Part shown: positions 27,723 to 36,652 of the stretch, piece by piece
How positions within the stretch are numbered: the stretch's first letter is position 1
How the letters are laid out: every line of letters begins with the position of its first letter
Origin: Flavobacteriia bacterium 40-80
GTDB taxonomy: Bacteria > Bacteroidota > Bacteroidia > Flavobacteriales_D > Crocinitomicaceae
Reading direction: 5' to 3'
Length of the DNA: 64,000 nt
Assembly: GCA_001899145.1 (NCBI GenBank)
Contig: MKVF01000018.1
Coordinates: 372,001 to 436,000, forward strand
The notes under the pieces: model-generated
The model's input: the letters and a program-made list of their open reading frames with translations, nothing else
Database searches by the model: none
Told to the model about the DNA's origin: nothing
Position numbers and translations under genes: made by a program

Positions 27723-28940
27723 ATGCAGGCAGAAAAATTAATCTCAAAGTACCTAACACTTTTTGTTATTGTTTTATTGGCATCGTACCTTTTTGTAGGA
27801 CTCAAAGAGTTTCTGAGCGCTTTTTTAGGTGCTATCGTTTTCTATATTCTTTTTAGAAAGTTCATGAGATTCCTTGTATATACAAAGAAGTGGAATAAAG
27901 CGCTTGGTGCTGTTATTATTATATTGATCTCCTTCTTGATAGTCGTTCTGCCAATCGGTCTGATCGGAATAATGATCACAAGAAAGATCATGGAAATAGT
28001 AAGCAGCCCGGATTTGATTCAAAAATACAGTATAATGCTGGAGGAGAAGCTGAAGCTGTTCCCGGGTAGCTATACCATTGAGGACATTACAGCTACGGTG
28101 ACGAAATTTACTTCCAGTCATATCGGAGATGTTTTAAATTCTACAGCAGATATTGTAGCCAGCTTGCTGATGATGTACTTTTTTCTTTACTTCCTGTTGG
28201 TAAACGTGCAGAAGCTGGAGGAAGGACTGGTTTTTTATCTGCCCTTTGAAGACGAAAAATTGAAAATGTTCGGAGAAGAGTTGGTGGATCAGACGATCGG
28301 AAATGCTATAGGAGTACCAATGGTTGCCGCTGCGCAGGGACTTTCCGCATGGCTGGCCTATTGGATTGCAGGAGTTCCTGATGCCGGAATGTATGCGCTT
28401 TTAACAGGAGTAGCCTCTATCATTCCGCTGGTGGGAACCGCGATTGTCTGGGTTCCGGTCGCTGCAATTCTGCTGGCGAGCAATATGATCTGGCAGGGAA
28501 TCTTTATCATCACTTTCTGTGTGGTAATAATGACAAATCTGGATAATGTAGTCAGGATGATCGTATTTAAGAGAGTGGGAGATGTACACCCGGTAATTAC
28601 AGTATTGGGAGTCATACTCGGATTAAAATACTTCGGCCTTCCCGGGTTGGTCTTCGGACCTTTGCTGATTTCATATCTGGTACTGCTGCTGAAAATTTAT
28701 CACCAGGAGTTCAATGTAAAAAAACGGCACCTGAAAATAGATAATGAACCGGTTAGCGGAAGTGGTAATCTGAGCCAAAACCAAATAATGAACTTAATAA
28801 ACAAGTATCTGTTTTTCACAGAGAAGATGAAACAGGAGAACTTTAAGCCGGCAAGGGGAGAAGGAAGTTACGGTGATCAGGAAAATAAAAAACAAGAGGA
28901 AACAAACGATAACAATTCCGTAATTCCGGAAGAAAAGTAG
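27723..28940 (+). CDS. AI-2E family transporter (PerM/TqsA-like)
   Basis: 405 residues with about eight hydrophobic segments. Characteristic sequence: VLPIGLIGIMITRKI; the conserved core GVPMVAAAQGLSAWLAYWIAGVPDAGMYALLTGVASIIPLVGTAIVWVPVA; and LGLKYFGLPGLVFGPLLISYL. The family exports small molecules or ions (AI-2 in TqsA, Na+ or Li+ in some members). A hydrophilic acidic tail of about 60 residues ends the protein. Converges with the radical SAM gene with one base between stops. Confidence 0.9.
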   Translation: MQAEKLISKYLTLFVIVLLASYLFVGLKEFLSAFLGAIVFYILFRKFMRFLVYTKKWNKALGAVIIILISFLIVVLPIGLIGIMITRKIMEIVSSPDLIQKYSIMLEEKLKLFPGSYTIEDITATVTKFTSSHIGDVLNSTADIVASLLMMYFFLYFLLVNVQKLEEGLVFYLPFEDEKLKMFGEELVDQTIGNAIGVPMVAAAQGLSAWLAYWIAGVPDAGMYALLTGVASIIPLVGTAIVWVPVAAILLASNMIWQGIFIITFCVVIMTNLDNVVRMIVFKRVGDVHPVITVLGVILGLKYFGLPGLVFGPLLISYLVLLLKIYHQEFNVKKRHLKIDNEPVSGSGNLSQNQIMNLINKYLFFTEKMKQENFKPARGEGSYGDQENKKQEETNDNNSVIPEEK

Positions 28941-28941
28941 C

Positions 28942-29961
28942 TTATACCCAAACCTTAGCGCCTTCTGAGCAGTTTTTACAGATCTCAATCTGAGACCGGT
29001 TTTGCAGCACAGCTTTCCGGAACTGGTTATAACGTTCCTCTTTCCACAATACAGAGAATGGAGCGTCTGATGTATCCCCGAGGATGTGACGGGCATCTTT
29101 GTCAAAGCAGCAGGGAACTATTTTTAAATCCCAGGTGAAAACGCAGGAAGACCACATCCGCCAGCAATTATTGGACAACTTGTATTTGAATTCGTAAGTC
29201 CCGTCGGATTTTTTTTTGTAACGGGCATATTTTTCATTTTCAGGGATCAGGGGATTACCGTTTTTGTAGTCATATACCTGAGCTGATTTCAAACGCACTT
29301 CATCAATTCCGATTTCCCGTGCAAGCTCATAAATTTTCGGAATATCCTGCTCGTTGGGTTTCACTACAAGAAACTGAAAAATCAGATATGGTGTATGGCT
29401 TTTTAATTTTTTCTTCGCCTGAACCAAATGGCGTGAGGCTTCTAATACCTTTTCCAATTTCCCGTGGATACGGTAATTTTCATAGGTCTGCTGTGAAGCG
29501 CCGTCAATGGATATGATCAGCCGGTCTAAGCCGGACAGGACAATTTCTTCAGCTTTTTTTTCATTGATAAAATGCGCATTGGTTGATGTCGCCGTATAAA
29601 TCCTGCGTTTTTTGGCGGCTTTGATCAGTTCCAGAAATTGTGGATGTAAAAAAGGCTCTCCCTGAAAATAATAAGTGATGTAAAAAACACTTTTTTTCAA
29701 CTGTTCAAGCAATTGCTCGTTTTTTTGTAAATCCAGCTTACCGGTAGCCCGTGTGAATTGCTTTAGCCCGCTTGGGCATTCAGGACACGCCAGATTACAG
29801 GCAGTGGTCGGTTCGATGCTGACACTTAGCGGTTGTCCCCAGACAGTACTTTTCCTGAAGCTTTTGGAATAATGATAGCTGAGTCGTAAAGCAAATAAGT
29901 TCGTGACTCTTCTAAAAGTCAGGTGCCTGGCTAATTGAAAAAAGTCACGAACTTTACTCAT
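28942..29961 (-). CDS. Radical SAM/SPASM domain protein
   Basis: 339 residues. The radical SAM cluster motif CxxxCxxC is C55-N-L-A-C59-P-E-C62. Then come QGEPFLHPQF (GGEP-like) and LDRLIISIDGASQQTYENYR. The C-terminal part (about 260-339) has SPASM-type cysteines (NNCWRMWSSC, VPCCFDKD, ICKNCSEG), which usually bind extra Fe-S clusters. Members modify peptides, proteins or small molecules; no precursor peptide gene is seen nearby, so the substrate is unknown. On the minus strand, 45 bases after the large membrane protein. Confidence 0.88.
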   Translation of the reverse strand: MSKVRDFFQLARHLTFRRVTNLFALRLSYHYSKSFRKSTVWGQPLSVSIEPTTACNLACPECPSGLKQFTRATGKLDLQKNEQLLEQLKKSVFYITYYFQGEPFLHPQFLELIKAAKKRRIYTATSTNAHFINEKKAEEIVLSGLDRLIISIDGASQQTYENYRIHGKLEKVLEASRHLVQAKKKLKSHTPYLIFQFLVVKPNEQDIPKIYELAREIGIDEVRLKSAQVYDYKNGNPLIPENEKYARYKKKSDGTYEFKYKLSNNCWRMWSSCVFTWDLKIVPCCFDKDARHILGDTSDAPFSVLWKEERYNQFRKAVLQNRSQIEICKNCSEGAKVWV

Positions 29962-30006
29962 CAGGGCAAAGATACGGAAATCGGAAGGAAATAGCGGAAG
30001 ATAAAG

Positions 30007-31824
30007 CTAATACTTGTCAAATTTATCAATTGATACTACCACATTTTTGAGAATCCGTTTCCCGAAAAGCGCTCTGAAATGAATAATAAGAGAGTCAGAT
30101 CCGATCGTTCCGGGGTTGGCATATTCAATATAAAATGGTTCGAAACGCCCCAGTTCTTTGATCTGGTTCCCGATAAACATTTTCATCGAGTCCGTTTCCT
30201 GTTCTTTATTCTTGTAGAAAATGAAGGCGTCGTTTAAATCATTCGCATTCTGGATCATTGCCTGTCCGCGGATCCGGATAGCATTTAAAGCAAGACTGTC
30301 TTCCAGCTTTATTCTGAAAGATGTAATATAATCATCATCTATAACAGATGTTGAAAGATAGGCTTTATCCTGTGTCCATTTCTTTGATTTCGGGTCGAAG
30401 AAATAGTGCTCGGAATGATCAGGCTTTCTCTTTTCTTTGAAAGGCATTCTTTCGATCTCTATGTAAGGATACCAGCTAAAACGGGCATCCTTTTCCAGAA
30501 AGACATGCCAGAAGAAATTTTTATTCATTTCATCATAATGGAAAATGTTATTCAGGTACTGATATTCGAAAACCTGATTCAGATGAATACCGATGGAAAT
30601 CAATAAAATAAATATACATTTCCCTAAAATGCTCAGGAAGCTCATTGCAATGAACAGGACGAGCAGAAATAAAGGATAAAAACCGATTAGTGCCCTCATT
30701 CCGAAACATCCTCCGTAAGACCAATACCACCATGAAGAGATGATCCAGATAAAAAGAAAGGAAACGATAAGTGAACCCCATCCGAAATATTTTTTCTTTC
30801 GGAACAAGATAAGCCATGAAGGAATCAGCAGCAGCATTACCGGCGTATAAACGAAGAATCCTTTGCGATAGCTGAACAGCACATTCATGATCTGAGGTGA
30901 CCACAGATAACGAAAGCCTTCCTCCTCGTAAGAATATAAACCGAAGGCTCCTGTTTGATAATAGTTAGAGCCTAATTGTAAGAATAAGAAAAAGAGACCG
31001 ATCAACAGGACGAAAAAAATAACCTTCAGATTTTTCACGGAAAAGAAAGCTTTGATGCGGGTTTTTAGTTCGCTGAATGAATCAAATAAAAAAGGAATAA
31101 TAAAAAATATTAACCCGTCTGCAGGCCTGATGATAACAATTAAGGAGAAAAAAGCAGTTCCTGCATATAAGTGAACTGCCCGTTCCGACAAAATCCATTT
31201 TTTTATGAAGTAAAGAAACCAGGTACAGGCGAAAAATGAATACAGGTGCGAGTACATCAGATCAATTGTAGAATAATAACTTAAATTGGTTCCATAAAAA
31301 ATAAGAACAATAGCTATTAAGCTCATGAACCGGTTGAGGTTGAATAGTTCAAATAGTTTGACGATACCGATCATGCTTAAAAGGAGATAAAACATGGCGC
31401 CGATAAAAACGGAGGCCTGATAACTGAATGAATAGCCGTCTGTTTTGCCGTTAAAGATACTTTGGACGATATGATTTGTTCCGAAGAAAGGGCTTTGTAA
31501 AAAAGCCGTTCCGATATAAAATTTATTGATTTTATGTTGATAATTAGGGGAATATGCGACCATTTCTTCTTTCAGAAGATGAGGTGATTCCTGGCCTAAA
31601 GAATCAAGATAAGTATAATGAGGGCTGCCCGGATAAATGAGATATTGGGGCAAATAAGAATAATAACCGAAAGCATCGGAAGAATAAACATTGAAGCCTC
31701 TTTTGTCAGGATTGGTCCAGCCGTAACGAAGGTCGCTTTTATGACCTATTGAATAGACAACGAGAAAAAGGAATAAAAGCAAAAACCAGTTGCTGTTAAT
31801 TATTTTTTTTAATTTTTCTGCCAT
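30007..31824 (-). CDS. Polytopic membrane protein, possibly GT-C type glycosyltransferase-like
   Basis: 605 residues. The N-terminal TM helix is followed by a soluble loop (DLRYGWTNPDKRGFNVYSSDAFGYYSYLPQYL), with about ten further hydrophobic helices to residue ~430. A hydrophilic C-terminal domain of ~170 residues follows (RIKLEDSLALNAIRIRGQAMIQ, ending NVVVSIDKFDKY). The early acidic loop and helix pattern resemble lipid-linked-sugar glycosyltransferases, but no diagnostic motif is clear, so this is a loose inference. Probably co-transcribed with the radical SAM gene downstream. Confidence 0.65.
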   Translation of the reverse strand: MAEKLKKIINSNWFLLLFLFLVVYSIGHKSDLRYGWTNPDKRGFNVYSSDAFGYYSYLPQYLIYPGSPHYTYLDSLGQESPHLLKEEMVAYSPNYQHKINKFYIGTAFLQSPFFGTNHIVQSIFNGKTDGYSFSYQASVFIGAMFYLLLSMIGIVKLFELFNLNRFMSLIAIVLIFYGTNLSYYSTIDLMYSHLYSFFACTWFLYFIKKWILSERAVHLYAGTAFFSLIVIIRPADGLIFFIIPFLFDSFSELKTRIKAFFSVKNLKVIFFVLLIGLFFLFLQLGSNYYQTGAFGLYSYEEEGFRYLWSPQIMNVLFSYRKGFFVYTPVMLLLIPSWLILFRKKKYFGWGSLIVSFLFIWIISSWWYWSYGGCFGMRALIGFYPLFLLVLFIAMSFLSILGKCIFILLISIGIHLNQVFEYQYLNNIFHYDEMNKNFFWHVFLEKDARFSWYPYIEIERMPFKEKRKPDHSEHYFFDPKSKKWTQDKAYLSTSVIDDDYITSFRIKLEDSLALNAIRIRGQAMIQNANDLNDAFIFYKNKEQETDSMKMFIGNQIKELGRFEPFYIEYANPGTIGSDSLIIHFRALFGKRILKNVVVSIDKFDKY

Positions 31825-31958
31825 GCTGAATTTCAGTTGAGCGCTAAAATTAAAAAAATGTACAATTGGTTTTATTTATAATGTTAAATAGTTACCGTTA
31901 AATGATAATACGTAAATTTACTCACTTGTATATGGTTTTCTGCAAATACACTATATTT

Positions 31959-32369
31959 ATGAAATCAGGTTTCTTACTTCTGTCTTTACTTTGCGTTCAG
32001 TGTCTTTTTTCCCAGCTAAAGCAAAAGCAGGAAGGCTGGTATAAAGGGGAAACAAAAGATTTTACACTCTACCGCCAGATCCTGGAGGTAAAAGAGGAAA
32101 ATAGCTTTATCAATGTGCAGCCGGTTAAGATCTGTCTTTTTCTTCAGGGTAACCGCTATATAATACAAGCCGGAACCCACAAAATCGAAGGGACTTTTAC
32201 AGTAAGTAAATCATCAAAAGCAGAACAAAAGTTATTACTTCAATCATATGATTACGGAACTTTTGAATTAATGCTCAGCACAAAGAAAAAATATGCTGTT
32301 CTTTTCGGAAAGGGACAACAGCCTTCCGTAAAATTAAATAAAGCGAGTAAAAAAGAAAGTTGTGATTAA
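31959..32369 (+). CDS. Small secreted hypothetical protein
   Basis: 136 residues from ATG 31959, chosen because the signal peptide (MKSGFLLLSLLCVQCLFSQ) starts there; the frame continues upstream without signal-like sequence. The remainder is beta-rich (QEGWYKGETKDFTLYRQILEV...). No family recognised. The stop overlaps the convergent nucleoside permease end by four bases. Confidence 0.6.
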   Translation: MKSGFLLLSLLCVQCLFSQLKQKQEGWYKGETKDFTLYRQILEVKEENSFINVQPVKICLFLQGNRYIIQAGTHKIEGTFTVSKSSKAEQKLLLQSYDYGTFELMLSTKKKYAVLFGKGQQPSVKLNKASKKESCD

Positions 32370-33742
32370 TGTGAAATCTGCCCCATATCTTTGTGCTGGT
32401 GCTTATGCTTAAAGAAAATGGCAAATAAAATAGTAATCACGAGTGCATATCCTGCAAACGTCAGCCAGATCTGCGGCCAGTCCTTCATAAAAACAGGAGA
32501 AGACAAGTTAGACGAAGCATCTATTGAAATATTCCTGTTATTCAGAAAATTATTGAAAAAAGGAGCGTCCGTGGATGATTCCATATAATTTGCCAGTGCT
32601 GTTGATGTGGTAAATTTTAACGTAAAATACCGGTCAATCAGCCAGCCCGAAACCAGGCTGCCTAAAATTGCCCCGATACCGTTTGTCATCATCATGAAGA
32701 TTCCCTGAGCGCTTGCCCTGATTTTAGATGCTACATTTGTTTCCACAAACAACGAGCCACTGACGTTGAAGAAGTCGAAGGCCATTCCATACACGATACA
32801 GGAAAGAATGATCATCCATAATCCATCAGAAGGATTTCCGAAGCCTAAAAGCCCGAATCGTAATACCCATGCCAGCATGGAGATCAGCATTACGTTTTTA
32901 ATTCCGAATCTTTTCAGGAAAAAAGGAATGGCTAAAATGAATAAGGTTTCGGAGATTTGAGAAATGGACATGATGATTGTCGAATATTTCACAACAACAG
33001 AATCTGCATATCTGGGGAAATTCTTAAACTCGTCAAGGAACACATCCCCATAAGCATTTGTCAGCTGTAAAGCGCCACCCAAAAAGACAGAGAACAGAAA
33101 GAACAACGCCATTTTATAATCTTTGAACAGTTTAAACGCGTCCAGTCCGAAAAGATGAATAAAGGAAGATTTCTCTTCAATTTTGTGCTGCGGAGGGCAT
33201 GCAGGCATTGTAAAACTGTACAATCCGAGTATTGCCGCAGCGATTCCTGCGTTGTAGAATTGCCCTTCTGTCGCTTTGAATCCCAAAAGATTGGTAGCCC
33301 ACATGGCGACAATAAAACCTATTGTTCCCCATACACGGATAGGAGGAAAATCTTTGATGATATCAAACTGATTTCTTTTCAATATGCTGTATGAAATTGA
33401 ATTGTTCAGTGCGATGGTAGGCATGTAAAACAACATGGAAACCAACATTACCCAAAAAAAAGTATTCGGATCGTCAACTGTCGTTAAATAAAAAAGAGAG
33501 CCGGCGTAAGATAAATGAAGCACACCGTGCAATCTTTCCGCGTTAACCCATTTATCAGCGATTATTCCGGTTAATGTCGGCATAACCAATGAGGCGATTC
33601 CCATTGTAGAGAAAATCACTCCGAATTTAGTAGCATCCCATTGCTTCGTTTCAAACCAATAGTTTGCGATGGTAATCAGCCAGGCTCCCCAGGCGTAGAA
33701 CTGCAGGAAGTTCTGGGCTGTTAAACGCAATTTTAAATTCAT
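32366..33742 (-). CDS. Nucleoside:H+ symporter family permease (MFS, NupG-like)
   Basis: 458 residues with about twelve hydrophobic segments. The family start is well recognised (MNLKLRLTAQNFLQFYAWGAWLITIANYWF), as are PTLTGIIADKWVNAERL and IRVWGTIGFIVAMW. NupG-type proteins import nucleosides with protons. The start follows the bifunctional nuclease stop by five bases, so they form an operon. Confidence 0.88.
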   Translation of the reverse strand: MNLKLRLTAQNFLQFYAWGAWLITIANYWFETKQWDATKFGVIFSTMGIASLVMPTLTGIIADKWVNAERLHGVLHLSYAGSLFYLTTVDDPNTFFWVMLVSMLFYMPTIALNNSISYSILKRNQFDIIKDFPPIRVWGTIGFIVAMWATNLLGFKATEGQFYNAGIAAAILGLYSFTMPACPPQHKIEEKSSFIHLFGLDAFKLFKDYKMALFFLFSVFLGGALQLTNAYGDVFLDEFKNFPRYADSVVVKYSTIIMSISQISETLFILAIPFFLKRFGIKNVMLISMLAWVLRFGLLGFGNPSDGLWMIILSCIVYGMAFDFFNVSGSLFVETNVASKIRASAQGIFMMMTNGIGAILGSLVSGWLIDRYFTLKFTTSTALANYMESSTDAPFFNNFLNNRNISIDASSNLSSPVFMKDWPQIWLTFAGYALVITILFAIFFKHKHQHKDMGQISH

Positions 33743-33747
33743 AAGAA

Positions 33748-34347
33748 TTACTGTTGTGATCTTTTATTGATTTCGTCACGTATCTTGGAAGCCGTTTCGT
33801 AGTCTTCTTCTTCGATAGCTTTGTTCAGCATTTCCTGAAGTTGCTCCATGTTCATAGTGGCGAAGCCTTTGGATGATTCCTGCGTTTTTTGTGAACCCGT
33901 TGTTTCTCCGGTATCATCAAACGCATCATCCTGACTTTCATCCATCATCACGCCTGCACTGTCCATGATGTTCTCAAACGTATAGATCGGGCATTTGAAA
34001 CGCACAGCTATTGCAATAGCATCGGACGTTCTGGCATCAACATGCTGAATGTCGCCGTTTTGTTCAAAAACAAGCTTTGCATGGAAAATGCCTTCGTTCA
34101 GTTCGTCAATCAGCACTTCGCGAAGTGTGATATCGTAGGCAGTAGCAAGGGATTTGAATAAATCGTGTGTCAGTGGTCTGTTAGGAGTCATCTTTTCCAG
34201 TTCTATAGCGATTGCCTGCGCTTCAAAAGCTCCGATGATGATCGGCAGGCTTCTTAGGCCGGAAGTTTCTGACAGGACTAAGGCATAAGCTCCGGATTGT
34301 GTCTGACTATAGGATAAACCTACTATTTCTAAACGTATTTTATTCAT
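33748..34347 (-). CDS. Bifunctional nuclease (BFN) domain protein with UVR motif
   Basis: 199 residues from ATG 34347; a TTG six bases upstream is ignored. The N-terminal ~130 residues match the BFN/DUF151 domain (SLPIIIGAFEAQAIAIELEK, RTSDAIAIAVRFKCPIYT). The C-terminal ~45 residues hold a UvrB/UvrC-type motif (EQLQEMLNKAIEEEDYETASKIRDEI). This combination is common in Bacteroidota. BFN domains have reported DNase/RNase activity in plants; the role here is unknown. Heads an operon with the nucleoside permease. Confidence 0.9.
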   Translation of the reverse strand: MNKIRLEIVGLSYSQTQSGAYALVLSETSGLRSLPIIIGAFEAQAIAIELEKMTPNRPLTHDLFKSLATAYDITLREVLIDELNEGIFHAKLVFEQNGDIQHVDARTSDAIAIAVRFKCPIYTFENIMDSAGVMMDESQDDAFDDTGETTGSQKTQESSKGFATMNMEQLQEMLNKAIEEEDYETASKIRDEINKRSQQ

Positions 34348-34374
34348 TTTCAATTAAGGCGTGTCTTGAACGTT

Positions 34375-34406
34375 AAAAAATGAAGGGAAGCTATTGCCTC
34401 CCTTCA
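34375..34406 (-). terminator. Rho-independent terminator in front of BFN gene
   Basis: Arms tgaaggga (34381-34388) and tcccttca (34399-34406). On the minus strand the stem is followed by tttttt (34375-34380). It lies 28 bases before the BFN start and ends whatever is transcribed from 34407-34762, or lipase read-through. Confidence 0.8.
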
Positions 34407-34762
34407 GATTATTCGCCATAAAAATAAGCAATCTATTCGAACAAAATTTAAAAAGTATCAAAAAAAAGGTTGCTGAATACATTGTGTTTTCAGGATTTTA
34501 AAGATTTACTCTCGCTGGCATATTACTGACAATGAAGCCGGGACCGAACCGGTTCTTTCTGTCACGTCGCCGTGGTTTTATGTCTCTCCGTTGATTGCTT
34601 CTTCTTTTTGAGCCCGGGCAAAACCAGAGGTAATAAACGGAATTGTAAAAAAAGCTAAATATTTAATATTTTATGATTTTAGCGTCATTAACCCGGAAAA
34701 CCTGCTGTAAAAAACATCAATCTGCACATATTTTGATTGATCAACTCAAACAGGCTATGCAG
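34407..34762 (-). other. Non-coding gap with GC-rich structured segment (possible RNA or basic micro-ORF)
   Basis: No annotated gene in about 356 bases. Within it, 34530-34640 is markedly more GC-rich than its flanks. On the minus strand it contains CACG-gcga-CGTG, a GNRA tetraloop hairpin (34563-34574). It also contains CCGG-ttcggtc-CCGG (34538-34552) and a palindrome gcccgggc (34612-34619), with a terminator at 34375-34406 after it. A minus frame from 34662 to 34498 is open but lacks ATG, GTG or TTG; it would encode a strongly Arg/Lys-rich stretch (KRRSNQRRDIKPRRRDRKN). A structured small RNA is the more likely reading; the family is not recognised. Confidence 0.4.
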
Positions 34763-35710
34763 CTATTTCAAATGATTTGAAATCCAGTTGACCACATCAT
34801 TGAATACCTCCTTCTTTTCGGTCTCATTAAGAATTTCATGACGCATATTTGAATAAATTTTCATGCTCACATCCTGAAAACCGTCTTTTTTGAGATTATT
34901 GACTGTTTCTGTAACACCTTTACTGAAATCTCCGATCGGATCGTCTTCTCCACTGATAAACAATATCGGAAAATTTTTCATGATTCCATTTGCCCAATCC
35001 TTTTTGGTAGCGTCAATATTCAATGAAATAAGCGTGTGAAATCCGTTGTGCGAGAATGGAACACCGCACAATTCATCTTTCAGAAATGCTTCCCTGTTTT
35101 CTTTGTTTACACTCAGCCAGTTGGTATTTTTATAATTTTCTTCGTTTTTGAATTTGCTGTTGCTTGCTTTTACAAAAGCATTGTTAATGAAGGCGCTTTT
35201 ATATCGTGGTGCAATTTTATTCAGAATGGAAATGATTGCCTTACCGATTTTTATTCCTTTGATTTTTCCGCCTGTTCCTACAATTATCGCTCCGTCAAAT
35301 CGCTGATGGGCTACTTGCAGTAAGCAGCGGGTGATAAATGATCCCATGGAATGGCCTAAAACAAAATGTGGAACGGTGGGAAATTTATGTTCCAGATGAG
35401 CAGCCATACTTTCGGCATCAGTGACTACCTGCTCTCTTGCATTTTTGTGAACAAAAAATCCCAGATCTTCGAACGATTGAGCCGTTTTTCCATGTCCTAA
35501 ATGATCATAAGTGACAACAGCAAATCCTTGCTTTGCCAGAAAACGTGCAAATTCAGCATAACGGCCGCTGTGTTCCTGCATTCCGTGCAAAATAAGAAGA
35601 GTTGCTTTTATTGCTGATACATCTTCCGGCTGATACAAGCTGTAATATAATTTATGGCTTGTTCCGTCCTTTCTGACGCTTAGCTGATATTCTGAATTTT
35701 CTTTTATCAT
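34763..35710 (-). CDS. Alpha/beta hydrolase, monoacylglycerol lipase-like
   Basis: 315 residues. Hydrolase features: oxyanion HG (LLILHGMQEHSGRYAEFARFL), nucleophile elbow GHSMGS with Ser121, acid in FISGEDDPIGDFSKG and His in YSNMRHEILNE. The order and the GxSxG context match the lysophospholipase/monoglyceride lipase group. No signal peptide, so cytoplasmic or membrane-associated. It stands alone on the minus strand. Confidence 0.88.
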   Translation of the reverse strand: MIKENSEYQLSVRKDGTSHKLYYSLYQPEDVSAIKATLLILHGMQEHSGRYAEFARFLAKQGFAVVTYDHLGHGKTAQSFEDLGFFVHKNAREQVVTDAESMAAHLEHKFPTVPHFVLGHSMGSFITRCLLQVAHQRFDGAIIVGTGGKIKGIKIGKAIISILNKIAPRYKSAFINNAFVKASNSKFKNEENYKNTNWLSVNKENREAFLKDELCGVPFSHNGFHTLISLNIDATKKDWANGIMKNFPILFISGEDDPIGDFSKGVTETVNNLKKDGFQDVSMKIYSNMRHEILNETEKKEVFNDVVNWISNHLK

Positions 35711-35772
35711 TTAAACAATATTGTTATAGATATAATCAAAGCTAAAATAAATAATGTTTTCTTACAATACCT

Positions 35773-36636
35773 TCAAAAACCTAAAAACCAATCATAACTT
35801 TCAATCGAATGATATTCTTTCGGAACAGCTTTTAAAACAATTCCTTCTTTGTCAAATCGACTTGTATTTCTTTTTGTCTTGATGAACCGGTTTTTTGTTT
35901 CGAAATCCGGATAAATAAATTCAATCGTGTCAACTTTTAATCCATTCCATTTATATTTATAAAGTTCAGCTTCTCCGGGGTGTCCGTATTCTATTCCCCG
36001 AATAATTTTTTCTTTTGCTGAAAATGTCGGATTAATGAATTCGTAATCTGTTGTGAATTTACCTTTCTCGGGTTGATTTAAATAAACATTATATATGTTT
36101 CGTCTGCAACAACCAACGGCGGGATACCAATGAACCAGAAAGTCTTTATAATTATCTCCGTTCACATCAAATATGGTATCACGTATATATCCATATTGTT
36201 CTCTTTCAATTATTTTTTTTGTCTTTCCGTCAATTATTTCATACAAATTAATGTATGTTACAAGCGGTCCCCATGGAGCATGCCTGCGTATTAAAAAATA
36301 CTTTTTATCATCATCAAAAAGATGATCTACTAATAGCTCCATTTTTATTGAAAAAGAACTATCATCGGGCTGTAATTCATATTCCTTCTTAAAACGATCT
36401 GATTTGAATGCTGGTTTTGCAATTTTAAACGCATCTTGTAATGCCATTTCAAATCGCAAGCTGTCAATTCTGTTTTCTTCTGCAATTTGTTTTTGTCTTT
36501 CTATTGCTGTTAATAACTCCTTCGGTTTATTCGTCTCTTCTGTTTTCCAGATATTTACTTTTTCCTGGTTTTTCGATTGCCTACATGCAGTACAAAGTAT
36601 TAAAATGAATACTGTTAATGATTGTATTTTCTTCAT
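35773..36636 (-). CDS. Hypothetical lipoprotein with FG-GAP-like segment
   Basis: 287 residues with lipobox LILCTACRQ (Cys18). The middle contains IFDVNGDNYKDFLVHWYP, resembling a calcium-binding D-x-N-G-D loop of VCBS/FG-GAP repeats, and a Cys pair in AVGCCRRN. Otherwise not recognised. It starts 16 bases after the penicillin-binding protein 1C stop on the same strand, so it is likely co-transcribed and periplasmic. Weakly reminiscent of the lipoprotein at 47853 in the DxNxD region. Confidence 0.7.
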   Translation of the reverse strand: MKKIQSLTVFILILCTACRQSKNQEKVNIWKTEETNKPKELLTAIERQKQIAEENRIDSLRFEMALQDAFKIAKPAFKSDRFKKEYELQPDDSSFSIKMELLVDHLFDDDKKYFLIRRHAPWGPLVTYINLYEIIDGKTKKIIEREQYGYIRDTIFDVNGDNYKDFLVHWYPAVGCCRRNIYNVYLNQPEKGKFTTDYEFINPTFSAKEKIIRGIEYGHPGEAELYKYKWNGLKVDTIEFIYPDFETKNRFIKTKRNTSRFDKEGIVLKAVPKEYHSIESYDWFLGF

Positions 36637-36652
36637 GTTATTATTTTTAAGC

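Noticed and set aside
34538-34552. tRNA T-loop-like sequence on the minus strand (ccgg-ttcggtc-ccgg)
   Set aside because: The loop lacks the nearly invariant A at the fifth position, and no acceptor, D or anticodon arms line up at tRNA spacing.
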